Positions 1-7,583 of a stretch of 51,185 nt of DNA are shown here, piece by piece (position 1 is the first letter of the stretch; every line of letters begins with the position of its first letter). The position numbers and the translations under genes are program-made. Origin of the DNA: Lachnospiraceae bacterium (GTDB lineage Bacteria > Bacillota > Clostridia > Lachnospirales > Lachnospiraceae); contig JAILRP010000015.1 in NCBI GenBank assembly GCA_024698075.1, positions 1 through 51,185 of the forward strand, given 5' to 3'. Below the pieces are notes generated by a model. That model made no database searches. It worked only from the letters and a program-made list of their open reading frames with translations, and was not told the DNA's origin.

Positions 1-15
1 GATAAATGTAAACCA

Positions 16-45
16 ACGGGGGTTCCGATCACCCGGAACCCCCGT
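16..45 (-). terminator. Intrinsic terminator downstream of tRNA-Pro
   Basis: Perfect 11-bp inverted repeat (ACGGGGGTTCC and its complement) with an 8-nt loop. On the minus strand it follows the tRNA by about 20 nt and is followed by a moderately T-rich stretch. It probably ends the tRNA transcript; the weak U tract keeps confidence moderate. Confidence 0.6.
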
Positions 46-65
46 ATTTACTGGAAAATCTCCAA

Positions 66-140
66 TCGGAGTGACAAGATTCGAACTTGCGGCCTCTACC
101 TCCCTAAGATAGCGCTCTAGCCAAACTGAGCCACACCCCG
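66..140 (-). tRNA. tRNA-Pro (anticodon AGG)
   Basis: A complete 75-nt cloverleaf can be drawn on the minus strand. The acceptor stem CGGGGTG pairs with CACTCCG (one G-U), the D stem is GCTC/GAGC, the anticodon stem is CTATC/GGTAG, and the T stem is GCAAG/CTTGT with loop TTCGAAT. The discriminator is A and CCA is not encoded. The anticodon loop is TTAGGGA, giving anticodon AGG (reads CCU), with G37 as expected for proline. The C1-G72 start and overall body are those of bacterial tRNA-Pro. An A at position 34 is uncommon in bacteria outside tRNA-Arg(ACG), so the isotype is secure and the anticodon is the notable part. Confidence 0.93.
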
Positions 141-153
141 ATACTGCTATGCT

Positions 154-182
154 ATTCTATCTGAAAGATGGGCTGATGTCAA
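154..182 (-). promoter_or_regulatory. Sigma-A-type promoter of tRNA-Pro
   Basis: On the minus strand, -35 TTGACA (177-182) and -10 TAGAAT (154-159) are separated by 17 nt. The -10 lies about 14 nt upstream of the tRNA 5' end at 140, as expected for a stable RNA gene. Confidence 0.75.
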
Positions 183-229
183 GAGATTTTTGCATATACA
201 TTTTCCAATGTATGTGATAAAATTAGTGC

Positions 230-727
230 ATGGGTATCAATTCATACGGCCTGTTCGACAACGGTCAGAACCAGGGCTCTTACAACAGCAGGAACTATGA
301 ATTGCAGCGGCAGCTTCAGGCAAGGCAGCAGCAGCTCTCAGACCTTGAGAAGATGCCTTCATTAAGTGCGGCCCAGCAGGAAAAGAGGCAGCAGCTTCTC
401 CATGCGGTCGACCATCTTTCCGGCAAGCTTGAGCCCAAGCCCGCCACATCAACCAATCAGCCCGCCACATCCGCCGACGGGTCCGCCGGCCTTAACCATA
501 TAGGACGTCGTGAGCTCGAAGACGGCATAGTCATTCCCAAGCCCAAATTGGACGCATACAGCACGATGGCAGGCAAGACGCGCCCGCGTCCCAACATAGG
601 CTATTCAGAGAACGAATACAGCAATTCCGACAGGGTCACATACAAAAACCCCGGCCGTTATGACGGCAGCGCCACAACACCCGGGGATACTTATCTCAAA
701 GGATTCTTTGTCGATATAAAATTGTGA
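230..727 (+). CDS. Hypothetical protein, Gln-rich N-terminus
   Basis: 165-aa protein that I do not recognise. Residues about 25-75 are rich in Gln, Leu and Arg with heptad-like spacing (a possible short coiled coil). Then come a Pro/Thr/Ser/Ala-rich stretch and a C-terminal half rich in Pro, Tyr, Asn and Gly. There is no signal peptide or membrane segment. It is transcribed divergently from tRNA-Pro and its stop codon abuts the stop of the convergent degV-family gene. The ATG at 230 is the first usable start in this frame, because a TGA closes the frame just upstream. No Shine-Dalgarno sequence is visible, but a TAAAAT hexamer lies at 218-223, so the message could be leaderless. The dense fit between neighbours supports a real gene; function unknown. 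Confidence 0.6.
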   Translation: MGINSYGLFDNGQNQGSYNSRNYELQRQLQARQQQLSDLEKMPSLSAAQQEKRQQLLHAVDHLSGKLEPKPATSTNQPATSADGSAGLNHIGRRELEDGIVIPKPKLDAYSTMAGKTRPRPNIGYSENEYSNSDRVTYKNPGRYDGSATTPGDTYLKGFFVDIKL

Positions 728-1576
728 TCATCCCTCAATGAACAGAACACCGAGAGTACCGGGTCCGCAGTGTGAACTGATGACTCCGCCGGCTTTTGTC
801 TCGAATATCTCATCGAAGTATCCGAGTTCCTCGAGGTATGCCTTTACGTCTTCGACGAGCTGGCGGTCACTGCACGTGTGCGTCACGAATACCCGCTGTC
901 TCCTGGCTCCAAGAAGGGCATAATGCATGTCCTTGACGTAGTCCATAACAACACTCTTTATCTGTCCGCGGTATTTCTTCGACACTTCCATCTTGCCGTC
1001 TTTTACGACGATCTTGGGATGTATCCGGAGCACTCCGCCGGTAAGCGCCGCAACGCTCGAGCATCTGCCGCCCCTTGCGAGGTATGTGAGCGTGTCGATG
1101 ACAAAGCTCGACCTGACTTTCGGGCGCAGCCGCTCTATCTCTTTGACGATCTCATCGGCAGAAAATCCCTCCTGCGCCATGGCAGCGGCCTCAATGACAA
1201 GAAGCCCTATTCCCGTAGAAAGGTTCATCGAATCTATGACGTGGATCCTGTCTGTGGCTTCAAGATCCTCGGCCACCATGTTGAAGACGTTGACCGTCGT
1301 TGACATGGTTGAAGAGATCGTAAAAATGATGAGCTCATCTCCCGCATCCACCAGAGGCCTGATGTACTCAGTGGCGTCCGGAACGGAAACGGCCGATGTT
1401 TTCGGTGTTGTTTTGTTTTTATCAGCCCACTCGAATATCTCTTCCTGGGTTATCTCGACACCGTCACGGTATTCCCTGTCACCGAGCAGTATATGGAGCG
1501 GGATGATCGTTATCCCGTATCTGCTGATGAGTTCCCCGGAAAGGTCGCATGTGCTGTCTGAACAGATCTTTATCAT
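728..1576 (-). CDS. DegV family protein (fatty-acid-binding)
   Basis: 282-aa protein with the DegV signature. The N-terminus has the SDSTCDL motif at about residue 7, followed by an IPLHI strand and a conserved TS pair at about residue 60 of the lipid-binding pocket. A central GRCSSVAAL segment lies near residue 170, and the C-terminus carries the GPGTLG motif. Known DegV/FakB proteins bind a fatty acid and present it to the FakA kinase for phospholipid synthesis in the cytoplasm; the specific lipid cannot be read here. Its ATG overlaps the rplT stop by one base (TAATG), so it is probably translationally coupled and is the last gene of the infC operon. Length is typical. Confidence 0.88.
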   Translation of the reverse strand: MIKICSDSTCDLSGELISRYGITIIPLHILLGDREYRDGVEITQEEIFEWADKNKTTPKTSAVSVPDATEYIRPLVDAGDELIIFTISSTMSTTVNVFNMVAEDLEATDRIHVIDSMNLSTGIGLLVIEAAAMAQEGFSADEIVKEIERLRPKVRSSFVIDTLTYLARGGRCSSVAALTGGVLRIHPKIVVKDGKMEVSKKYRGQIKSVVMDYVKDMHYALLGARRQRVFVTHTCSDRQLVEDVKAYLEELGYFDEIFETKAGGVISSHCGPGTLGVLFIEG

Positions 1577-1932
1577 TATGCTATCTTGCTCTTGGCGAGC
1601 TCTGCAAGTGTTGTAAATCCTTCAGCATCATTTACTGCCATCTCCGCAAGCATCTTACGGTTGATGTCGATCTCGGCAAGCTTGAGTCCGTACATGAACT
1701 TGCTGTATGAAATGCCGTTAAGCCTTGCTGCGGCATTGATACGTGCGATCCACAGGCGTCTGAAATCACGCTTGCGCTGTTTTCTTCCGGCAAAGGATGT
1801 GTTAAGTGCACGCATTACCGACTGCTTTGCGATGCGGTACTGCTTAGAACGTGCTCCCATGTAACCCTTTGCAAGCTTTAATACTCTGTTATGTTTTTTT
1901 CTGGCATTTAATCCGCCTTTAATTCTGGCCAT
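1576..1932 (-). CDS. rplT: 50S ribosomal protein L20
   Basis: 118 aa, the usual length. It begins [16 protein letters not shown] and contains the basic N-terminal extension and the [12 protein letters not shown] segment characteristic of L20, which binds 23S rRNA early in large-subunit assembly. It is third in the order infC-rpmI-rplT. In Firmicutes L20 represses this operon by binding its leader mRNA (known for Bacillus); the leader here has a matching attenuator at 2737-2759. An AGGAGG site lies about 8 nt upstream of the ATG. Confidence 0.97.
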   Translation of the reverse strand: MARIKGGLNARKKHNRVLKLAKGYMGARSKQYRIAKQSVMRALNTSFAGRKQRKRDFRRLWIARINAAARLNGISYSKFMYGLKLAEIDINRKMLAEMAVNDAEGFTTLAELAKSKIA

Positions 1933-1954
1933 GTTCTATCCCTCCTGTAAAACC

Positions 1955-2155
1955 TTAGTGAAGATAAGGTGTGATCTTCTTCATATTCTTAACATTAGTC
2001 TCATCCATGATGGTAGGCTTTCTCAAGTTCCTCTTGTTCTTGGTGGTCTTCTTGGTAAGGATATGACGCCTGTAGGCCTTATTCCTCATTAACTTTCCGG
2101 TTCCCGTAACCTTGAAACGCTTTGCAGCGGATCTGTTAGTCTTAATCTTTGGCAT
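1955..2155 (-). CDS. rpmI: 50S ribosomal protein L35
   Basis: 66 aa, typical length. It starts [20 protein letters not shown] and has the RRHILTKK motif of L35. It is small, highly basic and lies between infC and rplT as in nearly all bacteria. A strong GGAGGG ribosome binding site precedes the ATG. It is 22 nt from rplT, so the two are co-transcribed. Confidence 0.97.
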   Translation of the reverse strand: MPKIKTNRSAAKRFKVTGTGKLMRNKAYRRHILTKKTTKNKRNLRKPTIMDETNVKNMKKITPYLH

Positions 2156-2199
2156 TTCGATTCCCTCCTAAATCTTCATTATTTCAACTGACATCGCGC

Positions 2200-2706
2200 C
2201 TAGCGCTTTTCAGCCAAAAACATTGTAAGTGACCTGCCCTCTACCTTGGGCGGCTTCTCAACGACAGCTATATCTGAGACCGCTTCGGCAAAATCATCGA
2301 GGATATATCTGCTGTTGTTCATGTGAGCCATCTCACGTCCGCGGAAGCGGAGTGTGACTTTCACCCTGTCTCCCTTTGACAGGAACTTCTTCGCGGCAGC
2401 GATCTTTGTGTTGAGGTCGTTTGTGTCAATGTTGGGTGACATGCGGATCTCTTTGATCTCAATGACTTTCTGCTTCTTCCGCGCTTCCTTTTCCTTGCGG
2501 GACTGCTCGTAACGGAACTTTCCGTAGTCGATGATCCTGCACACCGGCGGTGTGGCATTCGGTGCGATCTTGACAAGATCGACGCCCGCTTCCTCGGCAA
2601 GCTTCCTGGCATCCTCAAGGCTCATTACGCCAAGCTGTTCATTGTTCTCTCCAATTACACGAACTTCCCTGTCCCGGATCTGTTCGTTGATCATTAAGTC
2701 TGCTAT
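2200..2706 (-). CDS. infC: Translation initiation factor IF-3 (ATA start)
   Basis: 168 aa from the start chosen here. The N-domain begins ADLMINEQIRDREVRVIG and is followed by the linker KQKVIEIKEIRMSP and a C-domain with the GDRVKVTLRFRGRE motif, all typical of IF-3, which guards start-codon selection on the 30S subunit. A longer frame opens at an ATG at 2766, but that start lies inside the leader terminator hairpin and lacks a ribosome binding site. An AGGAGG (2715-2720) sits 8 nt upstream of an in-frame ATA at 2704-2706, placing initiation there. Rare AUU/AUC/AUA starts are known for infC and allow IF-3 to repress its own synthesis. First gene of the infC-rpmI-rplT-degV operon. Confidence 0.93.
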   Translation of the reverse strand: MADLMINEQIRDREVRVIGENNEQLGVMSLEDARKLAEEAGVDLVKIAPNATPPVCRIIDYGKFRYEQSRKEKEARKKQKVIEIKEIRMSPNIDTNDLNTKIAAAKKFLSKGDRVKVTLRFRGREMAHMNNSRYILDDFAEAVSDIAVVEKPPKVEGRSLTMFLAEKR

Positions 2707-2736
2707 TGTTTTGTCCTCCTGTTGAACAACAAAAAA

Positions 2737-2759
2737 CCTGCTTGCACAGAGCAAGCAGG
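2737..2759 (-). promoter_or_regulatory. infC leader attenuator (L20-type leader)
   Basis: On the minus strand a perfect 9-bp hairpin (CCTGCTTGC / GCAAGCAGG, loop TCTGT) is followed by TTTTTT, directly ahead of the infC ribosome binding site. It lies about 100 nt into the transcript from the promoter at 2867-2895. Position and form match the L20 leader terminator known in Firmicutes, where L20 favours termination. The anti-terminator pairing was not worked out. Confidence 0.8.
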
Positions 2760-2866
2760 ATAGCACGCAAAATACGCGTATGTAATTCCCTTTATTAACG
2801 CCCGCTAAGCCGTATCAATGCCGCGGGGTGAGATTTCTCTGCTTGCCTGTATGAATTACAGTGGTT

Positions 2867-2895
2867 AATCTACCACAGATACTGCCGGTTGTCAA
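2867..2895 (-). promoter_or_regulatory. Sigma-A-type promoter of infC operon
   Basis: Minus strand -35 TTGACA (2890-2895), 17-nt spacer, -10 TAGATT (2867-2872). It gives a leader of about 150 nt before infC, long enough for the attenuator at 2737-2759. Confidence 0.75.
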
Positions 2896-2922
2896 CCGAA
2901 AATCATTCAAAATGAGAATGAG

Positions 2923-2955
2923 AATGGACCGCTGACTCCGTCCCCATGGTCCATT
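2923..2955 (-). terminator. Intrinsic terminator of glnA
   Basis: Minus strand 8-bp inverted repeat (AATGGACC / GGTCCATT) with a 17-nt loop starting at the glnA stop codon. It is followed by a T-rich run ending in TTTTG. It separates glnA from the infC promoter immediately downstream. Confidence 0.55.
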
Positions 2956-4382
2956 TACAGGTCATAGTACATCGCAAACTCCATCGGATGAGGAAGTCTT
3001 GATATCTTAGAGGATGCCGCCTTAAGCCTTCCCGTCATCTGCGACAGGAGCCTCTCGGGGAACACTCCGCCGGCAAGAAGGTAGTCATGGTCAGCCTCAA
3101 GCTTGGCCACCGCCTCATCAAGCGAAGCGGGCAGGCCCGTAAGCTTTGCCTTCTCCTCTTCCGGAAGGTTGTATAGGTTGCAGTCAAAAGGACCCCATCC
3201 CATCTCATGCGGATCGATCTTCTTTGCTATGCCGTCAAGACCTGCCATCAAGATCGCCGCATATGCATAATAGGGATTGCATGTGGCATCGGGGTTTCTC
3301 AGCTCAAACCTCTTCGTTTCCGGCGTCTTTGCGTATGCGGGAATGCGGATGACCGCACTTCTGTTGCTCATCGCATATCCGATGGTCACAGGCGCTTCAA
3401 AACCGGGAACGAGCCTCTTGTATGAATTGGTCGAGGGATTCGTTATGGCGCACAGGGACCTTGCATGCGTAAGCAGGCCGCCAATGAACCAGTGGGCCTC
3501 GCGGCTCAGCTGCGCATATCCCTTTTTATCGTAAAATACCGGCTTGCCGTTCTTGAACAGCAGCATGTGCACGTGCATTCCGCTTCCGGCCTCCGCGGAG
3601 AGCGGCTTGGGCATGAACGTTGCCGTGATGCCTTCCATTGCAGCTTCATTCTTTATGACGTATTTTGCGGACATCGTGTCATCCGCAAGCTTCAGCATGT
3701 CTCCGAGCTCGACTTCTATCTCCATCTGGCCGCTTCCGCCAACCTCGGTGTGATGGTATTTTACATCAACGCCCCAGTCCTTCATCGCGATGCACATGCG
3801 GCTGCGGATGTCGTTTCTGATATCCGTTGGCATGCTGTTGTGGTATCCGTTTCCGGGGAGCACCTGATAGCCGTTGTTGTTTTCCGCACTTCCTGAAGCG
3901 AATGCCGCCTGCGATGTGAAGATGTTCGTGAACATATTGTAGTAGTCGGTATTGTACCTGACTTCGTCGAAAAGATAAAACTCGTATTCGGGACCGATAA
4001 TCATGCTGTCGGCCACGCCGGTCTCCTTCATGTACTCGAGCGCACGCGCCGCGACATTCCTCGGATACTGGTCAAACGGCCGGTTGTTCGGCAGGTCTAT
4101 GACCCTTACATCACCTATCATGGAAAGCGTGGGGACTTCCGAATATCTGTCGATGACCGCCGATTCAAGGACAGGGATGAATACCATGTCGCTGTTCTCT
4201 ACGGGCGCATAGCCGTAGTTGCTTCCGTCGAATCCTATCCCGTGCTCCATCGTGCTTTCGGAAAGCCGCTCCGCGGGAATGCTGAGGTGCCTCCATCTGC
4301 CGTCGATGTCGGTCAGCTTGAAATCCACCATCTCAATACCTTCATCCCTGATGAGCTTCTGAATGTCCTTAAGGCTTGCCAT
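2955..4382 (-). CDS. glnA: Glutamine synthetase type I
   Basis: 475-aa GSI making glutamine from glutamate, ammonia and ATP in the cytoplasm. Seen: the GFDGSNYG beta-grasp motif near residue 50, GPEYEFYLF and EVGGSGQMEIE metal-ligand segments, GSGMHVHM, the NPSTNSYKRLVPGFEAP ATP/Glu-binding signature, and NRSAVIRIPAY. Near the C-terminus is NLYNLP with Tyr at residue 404, which has 71 residues after it, the same spacing as the adenylylated Tyr397 of the enterobacterial enzyme. This resembles the GSI-beta subtype rather than the alpha subtype typical of Bacillus. An AGGAGT ribosome binding site precedes the ATG. Monocistronic by its terminator. Confidence 0.96.
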   Translation of the reverse strand: MASLKDIQKLIRDEGIEMVDFKLTDIDGRWRHLSIPAERLSESTMEHGIGFDGSNYGYAPVENSDMVFIPVLESAVIDRYSEVPTLSMIGDVRVIDLPNNRPFDQYPRNVAARALEYMKETGVADSMIIGPEYEFYLFDEVRYNTDYYNMFTNIFTSQAAFASGSAENNNGYQVLPGNGYHNSMPTDIRNDIRSRMCIAMKDWGVDVKYHHTEVGGSGQMEIEVELGDMLKLADDTMSAKYVIKNEAAMEGITATFMPKPLSAEAGSGMHVHMLLFKNGKPVFYDKKGYAQLSREAHWFIGGLLTHARSLCAITNPSTNSYKRLVPGFEAPVTIGYAMSNRSAVIRIPAYAKTPETKRFELRNPDATCNPYYAYAAILMAGLDGIAKKIDPHEMGWGPFDCNLYNLPEEEKAKLTGLPASLDEAVAKLEADHDYLLAGGVFPERLLSQMTGRLKAASSKISRLPHPMEFAMYYDL

Positions 4383-4458
4383 TTATCATTACTCCTGTCT
4401 GTAAAAATATGCCCCACGAAGACCCATATCATGACAGGCCGCGCAGCACCAATGTTTA

Positions 4459-5253
4459 TCAATCCTGCCTGCAGTACCGGTACAGGAAAGAGCCCGCAAG
4501 GGCGAAAAGCGCCACACCCGGAAGGATTATCCACGTTATCTTCCTGTCGGCGCCGTAATACCTGAAAATATACCATGCACATATGGATGCCGGAACCGCA
4601 ACCGATGCGATGAATGCCGGAACCATCTCCGGCCTGCGGTCCATGTAAAGGTCATGCGTCTCATTTAAAAGCGCCCTGTAACATCGGATCCTGTCAATGC
4701 ACGGATATGCCGCGATGACAGCTCCCGCTCCCGCAAGGCACATCACTATCCTTCCGTACAGTCCCGCGAGCGCCTGGTCCTCCATAAGAATCTGAATCAT
4801 TATGTAAACCATTCCCGCAACCACAACCGCAAGAAGACTGCAGGTGATCTTAAAGATAAGCACCGGTCTTGCTGTGTTATACGCAAGCCTGACCGTCTCC
4901 TCTCCATCGCGGAGGGATATGCTGTCAGGTTTTGTTATGTAAACCTTCCTGCTCCTTATCACCATCAGGATGTTGAACACCGCAAGCACTGCCGCGATCA
5001 CGATCGCAAGCGTGATGCACACCGCCCTTCCGGCCGCACGCGAGAGCGAATACACGGCACCTCCGGATATGAGTGCGTACAGGCAGAAATACACCGCCAG
5101 GGCGAAAAGCTGGACCGCAGCAGCACTTGCCGCGGCCTTCGCATGTTCATTCCGTTCCTTCATGTAATTGACTATACGCTCATCCGGCTGCAATACGTCA
5201 CCTGACCGCTTAAAGCCTGTCTTCGCCGCGCCCTTCTTCAAGGCGCTTAACAT
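4459..5253 (-). CDS. Hypothetical multi-pass membrane protein
   Basis: 264 aa, unrecognised. After about 40 polar residues there are roughly six hydrophobic segments (near residues 45-65, 78-98, 128-152, 165-185, 212-230 and 238-255), so it is an integral membrane protein. A charged loop (RSRKVYITKPDSISLRDGE) follows the second segment. It overlaps the upstream 129-aa gene by 44 nt, suggesting translational coupling; a later ATG (residue 31) is an alternative start without overlap. Two copies of the TTATGTAAAC motif (4800-4809, 4935-4944) lie within it. It lies between thrS and glnA, with no functional hint from context. Confidence 0.6.
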   Translation of the reverse strand: MLSALKKGAAKTGFKRSGDVLQPDERIVNYMKERNEHAKAAASAAAVQLFALAVYFCLYALISGGAVYSLSRAAGRAVCITLAIVIAAVLAVFNILMVIRSRKVYITKPDSISLRDGEETVRLAYNTARPVLIFKITCSLLAVVVAGMVYIMIQILMEDQALAGLYGRIVMCLAGAGAVIAAYPCIDRIRCYRALLNETHDLYMDRRPEMVPAFIASVAVPASICAWYIFRYYGADRKITWIILPGVALFALAGSFLYRYCRQD

Positions 5254-5599
5254 ACTCTGCGGGATCCTTCTTCATGTCGGCCATCATTCGCAGGGCGTTT
5301 AGGACCATGCGCTCCTTGTTGCATTCGGGCGGATTTTTGCCTATCTCCCTGATGAGGTTGTACTTATCCATCTGGAAAACATACAGATCCGTAAGGCTGT
5401 AGCCGCTTATCCTGACGGAGTCCCTGATGCTGTGGCATGCCATGTAATACTCAAGCTCGCCGTAAATTTCCCCGTCGGTCACGACATCACCCCAGAGCGA
5501 GTCCGCCCATTCGCGTTCATAACCGCAGTAATCGCACAGTTCATAAAAACGCTCGCACGTCTTGATCTTTGAAGTTGCGATGATGATGTTTGAATTCAT
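5210..5599 (-). CDS. Hypothetical cytosolic protein
   Basis: 129 aa, soluble, acidic and not recognised. Three Cys residues lie in the first 30 residues (CERFYELCDYCGYE), a Trp-rich stretch follows, and the C-terminus is charged (MKKDPAEYVKRLEEG). The ATG lies immediately after the thrS stop with only a weak AAGAAG ribosome binding site, implying translational coupling to thrS. Its 3' end overlaps the next membrane-protein gene by 44 nt. Co-transcription with thrS is likely; function unknown. Confidence 0.6.
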   Translation of the reverse strand: MNSNIIIATSKIKTCERFYELCDYCGYEREWADSLWGDVVTDGEIYGELEYYMACHSIRDSVRISGYSLTDLYVFQMDKYNLIREIGKNPPECNKERMVLNALRMMADMKKDPAEYVKRLEEGRGEDRL

Positions 5600-7528
5600 T
5601 TATTCTTCTTCGGCCTGCTCTGCCCTGCTGACCCTGTTGTCGATCTCTTCGCGCACATCCCTGATGAAAGCATCGAGGTCCTTAGCGCCCTCGTCTCCGG
5701 CGAAGCGGCTTCTGACGGTTATGTTGCCGGCCTCTTCTTCCTTCTGTCCGAGGATGAGCATGTAGGGAACTCTCTGGAGCCTTGCCTCCCTGATCTTATA
5801 TCCGATCTTCTCGCTCCTTGTGTCGATCTCGGCACGTATGCCCGCTGCCTTTATCTTCTCAAGGACTTTTTCCGAATAGTCAAAGTATTTGTCGGAAATG
5901 GGAAGCACCTTTACCTGTACAGGAGACAGCCATGTAGGGAACTTTCCTGCACAGTTCTCGGTAAGGACACCGATGAAGCGCTCGACAGATCCGAATACGA
6001 CCCTGTGGATCATGACGGGCATATGTTCCGCACCGTCGGAGCCTGTATATTTTAGCTCGAAATTCTGCGGGAGCTGGAAGTCAAGCTGGATCGTTCCGCA
6101 CTGCCATTCCCTTCCGAGACAGTCCTGTACGTGGAAGTCGATCTTCGGTCCGTAGAATGCTCCGTCGCCCTCATTGATCTCATAAGGAAGCCCCATCTTC
6201 TCAAGCGCGGACTTAAGGCCGTTTGTAGCCTTCTCCCAGTCCTCGAGCGATCCCATGTGATCCTCGGGCATCGTTGAAAGCTCGATCGTATATTTAAAAT
6301 CAAGCTTTTCATAAACCTCATTGATGAGCTTTACGATATGCTCTACTTCCTCGCCTATCTGGTCCATCGCGATGAACTCATGCGCATCATCCTGATGGAA
6401 TGCGCGGACCCTCATGAGCCCGTGGAGCGCACCTGATTTTTCATGCCTGTGGACCAGTCCTACTTCCGCATACCTTATCGGAAGCTCCCTGTAGGATCTC
6501 GGCTGATTTTTATACACGAGTATCGAACCCGGGCAGTTCATGGGCTTGATGCAGAACATCTCCTCGTCGATCATCGAGGTGTACATGTTCTCGCTGTAGT
6601 GGTCCCAGTGTCCCGAAGTGATCCAGAGCGACTGGTTCAGCATGACCGGAGTCTCTATCTCCTGATAGCCGTTGCAGTAATGGACTTCGCGCCAGTACTT
6701 CATGAGCTCGTTTCTAAGGATCATGCCGTTAGGAAGGAAGAACGGGAATCCCGGGCCTTCATCGGCCATCATGAACAGGCCCATCTCCCTGCCGATCTTG
6801 CGGTGGTCGCGCTTCTTGGCCTCCTCGAGCATTGTCAGGTATTCTTCAAGGTCGGCGGCCTTCGTATAGGAAGTTCCGTAGATCCTTGTAAGCATCTTGT
6901 TCTTCTCGTTGCCCCTCCAGTATGCGCCGGCAACCTTCATGAGCTTGACCGCCTTGACATTCTTCGTGGACATGAGGTGGGGTCCGGCACACAGGTCGGT
7001 AAAATCACCCTGCTTATAAAAACTGATGACGGCATCCTCGGGAAGGTCCTTTATGAGCTCAACCTTGTAAGGCTCTTTCGCCTCCTCCATCATCTTGATC
7101 GCGTCGGCCCTCGGAAGCTCGAACCGCTCAAGCTTGATATCCTCTTTGGCGATCTTCTTCATCTCGGCTTCGATAGCCGGAAAATCCTCTTCCGTGATTG
7201 GGCGCTCACTGTCTATGTCATAGTAGAACCCGTCGTCTATTGACGGTCCTATGGCAAGCTTTGCCTCGGGCCAAAGGCGCTTTATCGCCTGAGCCATGAT
7301 ATGGGAAGTCGTGTGCCTGAAAGCATCCCTTCCGCCCTTATCGTCAAACGTTAAGATGCTGAGGCTGCAGTCCCTGTCTACAACCGTCCTAAGGTCGACA
7401 CGCTCTCCGTCGATCTCGCCAGCACATGCCACTCTTGCAAGGCCCTCGGAAATGTCCTTTGCGATGTCAATGACCGCAAGCGGAGCCGAATATTCCTTCG
7501 ATGAGCCGTCCTTCAATGTTACTTTCAT
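5600..7528 (-). CDS. thrS: Threonyl-tRNA synthetase
   Basis: 642 aa, full length for class II ThrRS. Domains: TGS at residues 1-62; editing domain with HTTSHIMAQAI (two His) at about residue 73 and a CAGPHL Cys/His pair near 181; and a catalytic core with MNCPGS (zinc-binding Cys), motif-2 residues in RYAEVGLVHRHEKSG, zinc ligand His in FHQDDAH, and motif 3 near HRVVFGSVERF. The C-terminal anticodon-binding domain includes DTRSEKIGYKIREAR. An AGAGGTG ribosome binding site precedes the ATG. The 55-nt gap to the SEC-C gene is too short for a T-box, so no T-box control is visible here. It heads a unit with the two small genes downstream. Confidence 0.97.
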   Translation of the reverse strand: MKVTLKDGSSKEYSAPLAVIDIAKDISEGLARVACAGEIDGERVDLRTVVDRDCSLSILTFDDKGGRDAFRHTTSHIMAQAIKRLWPEAKLAIGPSIDDGFYYDIDSERPITEEDFPAIEAEMKKIAKEDIKLERFELPRADAIKMMEEAKEPYKVELIKDLPEDAVISFYKQGDFTDLCAGPHLMSTKNVKAVKLMKVAGAYWRGNEKNKMLTRIYGTSYTKAADLEEYLTMLEEAKKRDHRKIGREMGLFMMADEGPGFPFFLPNGMILRNELMKYWREVHYCNGYQEIETPVMLNQSLWITSGHWDHYSENMYTSMIDEEMFCIKPMNCPGSILVYKNQPRSYRELPIRYAEVGLVHRHEKSGALHGLMRVRAFHQDDAHEFIAMDQIGEEVEHIVKLINEVYEKLDFKYTIELSTMPEDHMGSLEDWEKATNGLKSALEKMGLPYEINEGDGAFYGPKIDFHVQDCLGREWQCGTIQLDFQLPQNFELKYTGSDGAEHMPVMIHRVVFGSVERFIGVLTENCAGKFPTWLSPVQVKVLPISDKYFDYSEKVLEKIKAAGIRAEIDTRSEKIGYKIREARLQRVPYMLILGQKEEEAGNITVRSRFAGDEGAKDLDAFIRDVREEIDNRVSRAEQAEEE

Positions 7529-7583
7529 GATTCACCTCTTTCTGAAGATCCATACGAGAGACCTTCAAATGCTGTTTATATGA

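Noticed and set aside
2707-2766. Longer infC frame starting at ATG 2766
   Set aside because: Those 20 codons cover the leader terminator hairpin and lack a ribosome binding site; AGGAGG points to the ATA at 2706.
6443-7243. 266-codon plus-strand frame antisense to thrS
   Set aside because: Mirror frame of a conserved GC-rich gene; no ribosome binding site or recognisable domain.
7529-7583. T-box upstream of thrS
   Set aside because: Only 55 nt separate thrS from the previous gene, too short for a T-box; no AGGGTGG-like box is seen.
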